From Aphelocoma coerulescens (Eukaryota; Chordata; Aves; Passeriformes; Corvidae), in the NCBI RefSeq assembly GCF_041296385.1, contig NW_027183523.1, positions 124,001 through 188,000 of the forward strand: a DNA stretch of 64,000 nt, in the 5' to 3' direction. Below are positions 31,915-43,100 of the stretch, in pieces. The notes beneath the pieces are model-generated. The model saw only the letters and a program-made list of their open reading frames with translations, was not told the origin of the DNA and did no database searches. The translations under genes were made by a program, and so were the position numbers. Numbering within the stretch: the stretch's first letter is position 1; each line of letters begins with the position of its first letter.

Positions 31915-32565
31915 TGTCGGCGATAGGGGGTTCAATATTGGCGATATTGGTTCAATATTGGCGATAGGGGGTTCAATATTGGCGATATTGGGTGCGGTAT
32001 CGGCGATATTTGGTGCAGTATCGGCGATAGGGGGTTCAATATCGGCGATATTGGTTCAATATTGGCGATATTGGTTCAATATTGGCGATATTGGGTGTGG
32101 TATCGGCGATAGGGGGTTCAATATTGGTGATATTGGTTCAATATTGGCGATATTGGGTGCGCTATCGGCGATAGGGGGTTCAATATCGGCGATATTGGTT
32201 CAATATTGGCGATAGGGGGTTCAATATTGGTGATATTGGTTCAATATTGGCGATATTGGTTCAATATTGGCGATAGGGGGTTCAATATTGGCGATATTGG
32301 GTGCGGTATCGGCGATATTGGGTGCGGTATCGGCGATAGGGGGTTCAATATTGGCGATATTGGTTCAATATTGGCGATATTGGTTCAATATTGGCGATAG
32401 GGGGTTCAATATTGGCGATATTGGGTGCGGTATCGGCGATATTGGGTGCGCTATCGGCGATAGGGGGTTCAATATCGGCGATATTGGTTCAATATTGGCG
32501 ATATTGGTTCAATATTGGCAATATTGGTTCAATATCAGCGATATGGGGTGCGGTGTCGGCGATAG
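31915..32565. repeat. AT-containing minisatellite (GGCGATATTGGTTCAATATT)
   Basis: About 33 units of 18-21 bp: GGTTCAATATTGGCGATA with GGG insertions, GGTGCGGTATCGGCGATATT variants. The most AT-rich stretch of the window; CGATA and AATATT recur on a regular step. Confidence 0.97.
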
Positions 32566-32579
32566 GGGGTTCGTTCCCT

Positions 32580-33765
32580 CCGATATGGGGTGCAGTCCCT
32601 GGGATTTGGGGTTCAGTGCCTGCGATGTGGGGTTCGGCCTGTCCTATATCGGGGCTCCGTCCCCTCCGATATTGGGGTTCAATCTCCTCGATATCGGGGT
32701 CACTCCCTGGGATTTGGGGTCAGTCCCCCCGAAATTTGGGTTCAATCTCCCCGGTTCTGGGTCATTCCCTGGGATTTGGGGTCACTCCCTGGGATTTGGG
32801 GTCACTCCCTGCGCTATGGGGTCACTCTCTCCGCTATGGGGTCACTCCCTGGGATTTGGGGTCACTCTCTCCTCTATGGGGTCACTCCCCGGTCCCGGGG
32901 TCACTCCCTGGGATTTGGGGTCACTCCCTGCGCTATGGGGTCACTCCCCGCCCTCCCGGGGTCACTCCCTGGGATTTGGGGTCACTCTCTCCTCTATGGG
33001 GTCACTCCCCGGTCCCGGGGTCACTCCCTGGGATTTGGGGTCACTCCCTGCGCTATGGGGTCACTCCCTGCGCTATGGGGTCACTCCCCGCCCTCCCGGG
33101 GTCACTCCCTGGGATTTGGGGTCACTCCCTCCGCTATGGGGTCACTCCCTGGGATTTGGGGTCACTCCCTCCTCTATGGGGTCACTCCCTCCGCTATGGG
33201 GTCACTCCCTGGGATTTGGGGTCACTCCCTGCGCTATGGGGTCACTCCCCGCCTTCCCGGGGTCACTCCCTGGGATTTGGGGTCACCCTCTCCGCTATGG
33301 GGTCACTCTCTCCGCTATGGGGTCACTCCCTGGGATTTGGGGTCACTCTCTCCTCTATGGGGTCACTCCCCGGTCCCGGGGTCACTCCCTGGGATTTGGG
33401 GTCACTCCCTGCGCTATGGGGTCACTCCCTGCGCTATGGGGTCACTCCCTGGGATTTGGGGTCACTCTCTCCTCTATGGGGTCACTCCCCGGTCCCGGGG
33501 TCACTCCCTGGGATTTGGGGTCACTCCCCAGTCCCGGGGTCACTCCCTGGGATTTGGGGTCACTCCCTGGGATTTGGGGTCACTCTGTCCGCTATGGGGT
33601 CACTCCCCGCCCTCCCGGGGTCACTCCCTGGGATTTGGGGTCACTCCCTGGGATTTGGGGTCGCTCCCTCCGCTATGGGGTCACTCCCCGCCCTCCCGGG
33701 GTCACTCCCTGGGATTTGGGGTCGCTCCCTCCGCTATGGGGTCACTCCCCGCCCTCCCGGGCCCG
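32580..33765. repeat. GGGTCACTCCCTGGGATTTG minisatellite abutting the ITGA7 promoter
   Basis: About 55 units of 19-20 bp: GGGTCACTCCCTGGGATTTG, TCACTCCCTGCGCTATGGGG and TCACTCCCCGGTCCCGGGG. Confidence 0.97.
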
Positions 33766-33900
33766 CCCCCGCCCAGCCCCACCCCGGGGTGGGGTCTCCG
33801 GGGGTTTCCCCGGTTCTGCGGGCGGGGCCGGGGCCGGGCCCCCCCCCCCGGGAGCTCCGGGGCTCCTCCCGCGGGCGGCGGCGGCGCCGGGAGCGCGGGG
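33766..33900 (+). promoter_or_regulatory. ITGA7 proximal CpG-rich promoter / 5' UTR
   Basis: 135 bp of unique CpG-rich sequence between the last repeat unit and the ATG, without a TATA box. The transcription start is not determinable by eye. Confidence 0.5.
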
Positions 33901-34118
33901 ATGGCGGGGTCCGGGTGCCGCTGCCGGTGGCTACCGCGGCTGGCCCTGTGGCTACCGCGGCTGGCCCTGTGGCTACCGTGGCTCGCCCTGTGGCTACCGG
34001 CGGCCGCCGCCTTCAACCTGGACGGGAGCAGCCCCGTGCTGAAGGACGGGGAGCGGGGCAGCCTCTTCGGGGCGGCCGTGGCGCTGCACCGGCAGCTCAG
34101 CCCCGAACCCGCCGGGTG
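33901..34118 (+). CDS. ITGA7: ITGA7 exon 1: signal peptide and N-terminus
   Basis: 218 nt. ATG in GGGG-ATGG context. The signal peptide has a 21-nt tandem repeat (WLPRLAL twice, WLPWLAL, then WLPA). The mature chain begins near FNLD and is followed by GSLFGAAVALHRQL. Donor GGTG|GTGAGT. Confidence 0.95.
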
Positions 34119-37100
34119 GTGAGTGCGGGGTCCCGGGGGGTCGCGGGGGACCCCCGGGAATGGGGGGGGAGAGGGGAGCGGAGCTGGGAGCGCCGGGGCT
34201 GGGGGGATCCTATTGCCGGGATTTGGGGGGGATCGGGATCGCCGGGAATGGGGGATCCTATTGCCGGGATTTGGGGGAGATCCTATTGCCGGGATTTGGG
34301 GGAGATCCTATTGCCGGGATTTGGGGGGGATCGGGACCACCGGGGCTGGGGGGATCCTATTGCCGGGATTTGGGGGAGATCCTATTGCCGGGATTTGGGG
34401 GGGATCGGGACCGCCGGGAATGGGGGATCCTATTGCCGGGATTTGGGGGGGGATCGGGACCGCCGGGAATGGGGGAGATCCTATTGCCGGGATTTGGGGG
34501 GGATCGGGATCGCCGGGAATGGGGGGATCCTATTGCCGGGATTTGGGGGGGGATCGGGACCGCCGGGAATGGGGGGATCCTATTGTCGGGATTTGGGGGG
34601 GATCGGGACCCCTGAGGTTGAGGGGATCCTATTACCGGGATTTGGGGGGGATCGGGACCCCCGGGAATGGGGGGAATCCTATTACCGGGATTTGGGGGAT
34701 CGGGACCCCCAGGGTTGGGGGATCCTTTTGCCGTGATTTGGGGGGGATCAGGACCCCCGGGGTTGGGGGGATCCTATTACCGGGATTTAGGGGGATCGGG
34801 ACCCCCGGGGCTGGGGGCACGCGACCCCCGGGAATGGATCTGGGGTCGCCGGGAGCCGCGGGGATGGGGAGAGCAGGAGCGCCGGGAATTTGGGCTTGGG
34901 GAGAGACCGGGATGCTCCCCCGGGATTTGGGGGGTTCGGGATCGCCGGGAGCCGCGGGGAGGGGGGCGACCGGGACCCCCAGAACCGACCGCAGCGCGCT
35001 GCAGACCTAGGGGACGGTGACAGAAGGGACAGCGACGGGAGGGCCAGTGCCAGGACGGACAGGGCCAGTGCCAGCACGGACAGGGCCAGTGCCAGGCCGC
35101 CTGCGCGGCCCGGGATTATTCAGCATTAGCGGGGGAGGGGGGTTTTGGGGGGGGGCTCGGGGGGCGAGCGCTGCCCTGGGCGCAGCCTCGGGGTGCTCGG
35201 CTGGAGGGACCCCCCCCCGGCCGGGCCCCCCCCGGGCCGTGCCCGCCGCCTCCCCTGCGCCCGCCGGTCCCTGCGGCGAACGCCCACCCGCGACTGCTGG
35301 CCACGGCCCCGTGTCCTCTGTCCCCGTGTCCCCCAGTCCCCCGTGTCCCTCTGTCCCCGTGTCGCCCGTGTCCCTCTGTCCCCGTGTCGCCCGTGTCCCC
35401 CTTTCCCCGTGTCCCCCTGTCCCCCCTGTCCCCCGTGTCCCCCGTGTCCCCCGTGTCCCCCGTGCCCCCCTGTCCCCGTGTCCCCCAGTCCCCCGTGTCC
35501 CTCTGTCCCCGTGTCCCCCAGTCCCCCGTGTCCCTCTGTCCCCCAGTCCCCCGTGTCCCCCTGTGTCCCCCCGTGTCCCCCTGTCCCCCTGTCCCCGTGT
35601 CCCCGTGTCCCCGTGTCCCCCTGTCCCCGTGCCCCCGTCCCCCTGTCCCCCGTGTCCCCCGTGTCCCCGTGCCCCCCTGTCCCCCGTGTCCCCTGTGCCC
35701 CTCTGTCCCCGTGTCCCCCTGTCCCCCTGTCCCCCTGTCCCCCGTGTCCCCTGTGCCCCTCTGTCCCCGTGTCCCCGTGTCCCCGTGTCCCCCAGTCCCC
35801 GTGTCCCCGTGCCCCCTGTCCCCGTGTCCCCGTGTCCCCCTATCCCCGTGTCCCCCCTGTCCCCATGTCCCCCCCGACATCCCCCGGGGCTCTCGGGCCA
35901 CTGCCGGGGGTCTCAGCCATGGGGACCCCCGGGGCGGGCAGGTCAGAGCGCGCTGTCACCCGCGTGTCCCCACCCCTCGCCGCCGCCCCGGTGCCCTCCG
36001 GCCCCCCCCCCCGCCAGCCCGGTGTCGCCGCTGTCGCCGCTCTGTCGCAGCGCTCCCGCCCGCGCCGCGTTCTTGGCACCGAGGGCGGCTTTGGCCGCCG
36101 GTGCCCGGTGCAGGTGTTGGCGCTGGGCTCGGCTCCACCGACGCGGCCCCGGTGTCCCCTGCCTGTCCCCTGCCTGTCCCCTGCCTGTCCCCGGCGAGGC
36201 TCGGGCCGGCCTTGTCCCCCTGTCCCCTCGCAGGGTGCCCTGGCCCGGCTCCGTGGGGCACCCGCTGCCTCCGTGTCCTCCCTCCTTTTTTGGACATGTT
36301 GCTGCGGGGTTATTTTGAGTGAATTCCAGTTTATTTTTACCGGCTCTGCCTCCCTGCCACCCCCCGGGGCTCCGCCGTGTCCCCTGGCCACCGTCACCCC
36401 GGGCAGAGGGGCCGGGGGTGGCCGCGAGCTCCCCGTGGCCACCGAAGAGCCGCGGGTGGCACCGCGCCGGTCCCACGGGGGGAACTCCCCGCGTCCCTTC
36501 CTGAGGCTCTGGGTGGGGGCCAGGGGGTGTTTGAGGGGGGGGGTCCCGGCTGTGTCACCTCCCTGTCCCCACGCGTGTCGCGAGCTGCGGCTGAGACCGG
36601 CAGCGGCGCCGGGGCAGCAGCTGCTCGCCCGGGCTGGCACCGCGCTGGGCACAGCTGCGCGGGGGTGGCACAGCTGCGCGGGGGTCCCGGGGTGAGACGG
36701 GGGTGTTGGGGGCGTTCTGTGAAGCCGCCCCCCCCCCCCCTCCCCCAGACCCTGACGGGGGTCCCTGCCCTGTGCCAGGCTGCTCGTGGGAGCCCCCCAA
36801 GCGCTGGCACTGCCCGGCCAAGGCGCCAACCGCACCGGGGGTCTCTTCGCCTGCCCGCTGACCGCCGAGCTCTCCGACTGCTGGCGGGTGCCCATCGATG
36901 AGGGAGGTGAGCTGTGACCCGGGGACGGGGACGGGGGGGGGGTCCCGGCGCGGTTTCCCGGCGGGGCTGACCCGTCCCCGTGCCCACCAGTGGACCCAGA
37001 ACGGGAGAGCAAAGAGAACCAGTGGCTGGGGGTCAGCGTGAAGAGCCAAGGGCCCGGCGGCAAGATCGTGGTGAGCGCGTGGTGGGGGGGGTGGGACCGG

Positions 37101-40100
37101 CGGCCTCGAGGAGGGGGCTCCCGGCTCGCTGTGACCCCCTCGGGTGCCCCCCCAGACCTGCGCCCACCGGTACGAGGTGCGGCACCGCGTGCGGCAGCCG
37201 CTGGAGACGCGCGACGTGATCGGGCGCTGCTTCGTGCTGAGCCAGGACCTGCGCGTCCGCGACGAGCTGGACGGCGGCGAGTGGAAGTTCTGCGAGGGGC
37301 GACCGCAGGGCCACGAACGCTTCGGCACCTGCCAGCAGGGCCTGGCGGCCGCCTTCAGCCCCAACCGCCGCTACGTCCTGCTCGGGGCGCCCGGCACCTA
37401 CAACTGGAAGGGTGAGGGGCGCTGGGACCCCTGCCACGGTGGGGGTTTGGGGGTGTGAGGAGGGTGGCACCTAGAGCTGGAAGGGTGAGGGGCGCTGGGA
37501 CCCCTGCCACGGTGGGGGTTTGGGGGTGTGAGGAGGGTGGCACCTAGAGCTGGAAGGGTGAGGGGCGCTGGGACCCCTGCCACGGTGGGGGTTTGGGGGT
37601 GTGAGGGGTGAAGCAACTACAGGTGGAAGGGTGAGGGGCGCTGAGACCCCTCCCAGTGAGGGTTTGGGGGTGTGAGGGGTGAAGCACCCATAATTGGGAG
37701 GGTGAGGGGCGCTGGGACCCCTGCCAGTGCGGGTTTGGGGGTGTGAGGGGGGTGGCACCTACAGCTGGAAGGGTGAGGGGCGCTGAGACCCCTCCCACGG
37801 TGGGGGTTTGGGGGTGTGAGGGGTGAAGCAACTACAGGTGGAAGGGTGAGGGGCGCTGGGACCCCTCCCACGGTGGGGGTTTGGGGGTGTGAGGGGTGAA
37901 GCAACTACAGGTGGAAGGGTGAGGGGCGCTGAGACCCCTCCCAGTGCGGGTTTGGGGGTGTGAGGGGTGAAGCACCCATAATTGGGAGGGTGAGGGGCGC
38001 TGAGACCCCTCCCAGTGAGGGTTTGGGGGTGTGAGGGGTGAAGCACCCATAATTGGGAAGGGTGAGGGGCTGCTGAGACCCCTCCCACGGTGGGGGTTTG
38101 GGGGTGTGAGGGGTGAAGCACCCATAATTGGGAAGGGTGAGGGGCGCTGGGACCCCTCCCAGTGCGGGTTTGGGGGTGTGAGGGGTGAAGCACCCATAAT
38201 TGGGAGGGTGAGGGGCGCTGGGACCCCTCCCAGTGAGGGTTTGGGGGTCTGGGTGGGTGTTGCTGCTCCGAGACCCCCAGCACCTACAGCTGGAAGGGTG
38301 AGGGGCGCTGGGACCCCTCCCAGTGCGGGTTTGGGGGTGTGAGGGGGTGGCACCTAGAGCTGGAAGGGTGAGGGGCGCTGGGACCCCTCCCACGGTGGGG
38401 GTTTGGGGGTGTGAGGGGGGTGGCACCCATAATTGGGAAGGGTGAGGGGCGCTGGGACCCCTCCCAGTGCGGGTTTGGGGGTGTGAGGGGTGAAGCACCC
38501 ATAATTGGGAAGGGTGAGGGGCGCTGGGACCCCTCCCAGTGAGGGTTTGGGGGTGTGAGGGGTGAAGTACCCATAATTGGGAAGGATGAGGGGCGCTGGG
38601 ACCCCTCCCAGTGAGGGTTTGGGGGTGTGAGGGGTGAAGCAACTACAGGTGGAAGGGTGAGGGGCGCTGAGACCCCTCCCAGTGAGGGTTTGGGGGTGTG
38701 AGGGGGTGGCACCTACAGCTGGAAGGGTGAGGGGCGCTGGGACCCCTCCCAGTGAGGGTTTGGGGGTGTGAGGGGGGTGGTACCCACAGCTGGAAGGGTG
38801 AGGGGCGCTGGGACCCCTCCCAGTGCGGGTTTGGGGGTCTGGGTGGGTGTTGCTGCTCCGAGACCCTCAGCACCTAGAGCTGGGAGGGTGAGGGGCGCTG
38901 GGACCCCTCCCAGTGCGGGTTTGGGGGTGTGAGGGGGGTGGCACCTAGAGCTGGAAGGGTGAGGGGCGCTGGGACCCCTGCCAGTGCGGGTTTGGGGGTG
39001 TGAGGGGTGAAGCACCCATAATTGGGAGGGTGAGGGGCTGCTGAGACCCCTCCCACGATGGGGTAAAGAGGGTGCTCAGGGCTGCCCCGGGGAGGGGGCG
39101 TGTGGGGCGCACCTGCCCGGGTTTGGGGGGGGGGGCCAGGTGTGTGCAGATGTGGAGGTGCTCAAGCAGAGCTCCCTGGAGCACGAGGGGTCCCCTCAGT
39201 GTCCCTGGGGGTCCCCATGTCCCCCTCACCCTGGGGAAGGGGTCCCGGCTCAAGCAGAGCTCCCTGGAGCTCTCGGTGTCCCCACGCCCCCTCCCCCCTT
39301 CACCTGGGGAGGGGTCCCTGCCCATGGATCTGCTCAGTCCGAGCTCCCCGGAGCTCGAGGGTCTCTGGAGGGTCCCCACGGTGTCCCCGCTGTCCCCCCC
39401 GGGCCCCGCAGGGACCCTGCGCGTGGAGCAGCTCAACCAGAGCTCCCTGGACCTGCTGCGCCTCGACGCCGGCCCCTTCGAAGCGGGGGGGGAGAAGGAC
39501 CAGGACCCCTCGCTCATCCCCGTGCCCGCCAACAGCTACTTCGGTACGGGGGGGGGGGGGGGGGGGCCCGGCCCGGGGGACCCCCCCTACCCCCCCACGG
39601 CAGCCGCGGCCCCTCCCCGAGCCCCCGAGCCCTCCCCCCCCCCCTGACGCCCCCTCCCCCTGTCTCTGTCGCGGTGGCAGGGCTGCTCTTTGTGACAAAC
39701 ATTGAGAGCGCGACCCCCGACCAGAGGGTCTTCCGGACCCCCCAGCCCGGCGAGAGGGTCCCCGGCGCGGCCGCGGACGTGGCGCACAATTCCTACCTGG
39801 GTTCGTGCGTGCCACGCGCGTGCCACGCGTGTGCCGCACCTGCGTGCCGCACCTGCGTGCCACCTGTGTGCCACCTGTGTGACCCTCCTCCCCGTGCCGT
39901 GTCCCCCGCGGGCGTGGCGGGGACCCCACGGGGGTCCTGCGGGCACACGCGTGTGGCGCGCCGTGTCCTGGCACGCGTGTCCTCTCGGCGGGGGTGTCCC
40001 CCACGGCCCTCTCTCACCTGTGGACACGGGGGTCACCTGTACGGACACGCTCACCTGTGTCACCTGTACACTCGTGTGTCCCTCCCCCGGACGCACGTCC

Positions 40101-43100
40101 CCAGCCCAGGGTGGCACATTGGTGTCGCCAAACACGCCCCTGGCTCTCCACTCGTGTCCCCTCCCGGACACAGGTCGCCCCCCTGCCTCCCGTGTCCCCA
40201 GACACGCCCCTGTCCCCACGCGTGTCAGCCCCGCGCACACGCAGCCCCGCACGCGTGTGGCCGCAACGCCCCCCGCCCCTCTTGTGGCTGTGAGCCCCCG
40301 GCCCCTGTCCCCGGCCCTGTGTCACCGGCCCCTGTCCCCCCCGTCCTTGTCCCCCTCATCCCTGTGCCCCCATCCCTGTCCCCCTTCCCTGTCCCCCATC
40401 CCTGTCCCCCCTTCCCAGTCCCCCCATCCCTGTCCCCCACTCCTGTCCGCCCCTTCCCTGTCCCCCATCCCTGTCCCCCATCCCTGTCCCCCATCCCTGT
40501 CTCCCCCTTCCCTGTCCCCCATCCCGGTCCCCCCATCCCTGTCCCCCTTCCCTGTCCCCCATCCCTGTCCCCCATCCCTGTCCCCCCCGTCCCTGTCCAC
40601 CCCTTCCCTGTCCCCCCAACTCCTGTCCCCCATCCCTGTCTCCCCCTTCCCTGTCCCCCACTCCTGTCCCCCCATCCCTGTCCCCCCATCCCTGTCCCCT
40701 CATCCCGGTCCCCCCATCCCTGTCCCCCATCCCTGTCCCCCATCCCTGTCCCCCTTCCCTGTCCCCCGTCCCTGCACCCCTTCCATGTCCCCCCTTCCCT
40801 GTCCCCACCACTCCTGTCCCCCCCATCCCAGTCCCCCCATCCCGGTCCCCCCCATCCCTGTCCCCTCATCCCGGTCCCCCCATCCCTGTCCCCCATCCCT
40901 GTCCCCCCATCCCTGTCCCCCCTTCCCTGTCCCCCACTCCTGTCCCCCCATCCCTGTCCCCCCTTCTCTGTCCCCCCCATCCCAGTCCCCCCATCCCAGT
41001 CCCCCCATTCCTGTCCCCCCATCCCTGTCCCCCCTTCCCTGTCCCCCACTCCTGTCCCCCCCATCCCAGTCCCCCATCCCTGTCCCCCATCCCTGTCCCC
41101 ATCCCTGTCCCCCCACTCCTGTCCCTCATCCCTGTCCCCTCATCCCTGTCCCCCATCCCTGTCCCCCCCACTCCAGTCCCCCCATCCCTGTCCCCCATCC
41201 CTGTCCCGTGTCCCGTCGCTGTGCCAGGGCTGTGTTGGGGACACCGCCAAGCTTGGGGGGGGGGGCTCACAGAGCTTTTGGAGGGGCTCACAGAGCTTTG
41301 GGGGGGGTCACAAAGCTTGGAGGGGGCTCACAAAGCTTGGGGGGGCTCACAGAGCTTTGGGGGAGGGGGGATCCCAAAGCCTGGCGTGTCCCCACACCCC
41401 CCGTGTCCCCGCTTGTCCCCCCCGGTGATGTGTTTGCATGGGGGGTGGGGGGGGGAGGTGTGCATGGATTGAGGGGGGGGGCTGGAGCCTGGCTGGGGGG
41501 GCTTGGGGGGGGCTCGGGGGGCTGCTCACGACAACCACTGCACGTGGGGAGGGGGCTCTGCTCTGGATTTTGCTGCTTTGGCCCCCAAATTCTGCCCTTT
41601 TCCCTCCCAATTCTGCCCTTCCGGCAATGCTGGGGGGAGGGGAGGGGGGCTGCACCTCGCCCCCCATTCCCGCAAGGCGAATTCCTCCCATTCCTTCATT
41701 CCCGCAAGAATTCCCTCATTCCCCCTCCATTCCCACGGGGACAATTCCCCCCCTTCCCTGGCAGAGAATTCCCCCATTCCCACTCTTCCCACCAGAAGAA
41801 TTCCCCCATTCCCCCTCCTCAATATCCGCGGGGATATTCCCTCATTTCCTCCCGTCTCACCCAGTTTTCCTCCGTTCCCAGAGAGAATTCCCCCATTTCC
41901 CCCCAGTTCCCACCCAGACAGAGGGGCCTGGGGGGTGACCCCAACCCTGCGGTGTCCCCGTGTCCCCGCAGGTCCAGGACTGGGGGTGACCCCAACCCCG
42001 TGGTGACCCCAACCCCTCGGTGTCCCCGTGTCCCCGCACGGTTCTGGGTCCCCTCCGGGCCTGGGGGTGACCCCAACCTCGCGGTGTCCCCGCAGGTCCC
42101 GGACTGGGGGTGACCCCGACCCCGCGGTGTCCCCGTAGGGTCCTGGGTCCCCTCCGGGCCTGGGGGTGACCCCAACCCCGCGGTGTCCCCGCAGGGTTCC
42201 CGGTGGACTCCAGGGATGGGGGTGACCCCATCCTCGCGGTGTCCCCGTGTCCCCGCAGGTCCCGGACTGGGGGTGACCCCAACCCCGTGGTGTCCCCGTA
42301 GGGTCCTGGGTCCCCTCCGGGCCTGGGGGTGACCCCAACCCCGTGGTGTCCCCAACCCCGCGGTGTCCCCGCAGGGTTCTCGGTGGACTCTGGGATGGGG
42401 GGGTGACCCCAACCCCTCGGTGTCCCCGCAGGGTTCTGGGTCCCCTCCGGGCCTGGGGGTGACCCCAACCCCGCGGTGTCCCCGTGTCCCCGTAGGGTCC
42501 TGGGTCCCCTCCGGGCCTGGGGTGACCCCAACCCCGCGGTGTCCCCGCAGGTCCCGGACTGGGGGTGACCCCGACCCCGCGATGTCCCCGCAGGTTCTGG
42601 GTCCCCTCCGGGCCTGGGGGATGACCCCAACCCCTCGGTGTCCCCGCAGGGTCCTGGGTGCACTCCAGGACTGGGGGGGTGACCCCAACCCCTCGGTGTC
42701 CCCGTAGGGTCCTGGGTCCCCTCCGGGCCTGGGGGTGACCCCGACCCCGTGGTGTCCCCAACCCCTCGGTGTCCCCGCAGGTTCTGGGTCCCCTCCGGGC
42801 CTGGGGGGTGACCCCGACCCCTCGGTGTCCCCGCAGGGTCCTGGGTGCACTCTGAGATGGGGGTGACCCCAACCCCGCGGTGTCCCCGTGTCCCCGTAGG
42901 GTCCTGGGTCCCCTCCGGACCTGGGGGTGACCCCGACCCCTCGGTGACCCCAACCCCTCGGTGTCCCCGCAGGTTCTGGGTCCCCTCCGGGACTGGGGGA
43001 TGACCCCAACCCCTCGGTGTCCCCGTAGGGTCCTGGGTCCCCTCCAGGACTGGGGGTGACCCCAACCCCGTGGTGACCCCAACCCCGCGGTGTCCCCGTG

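Noticed and set aside
35900..37060. Antisense gene overlapping ITGA7 exons 2-3
   Set aside because: The minus-strand open frames here are Arg/Gly/Pro-rich shadows of GC-rich DNA, with no recognisable domain or splice pattern.
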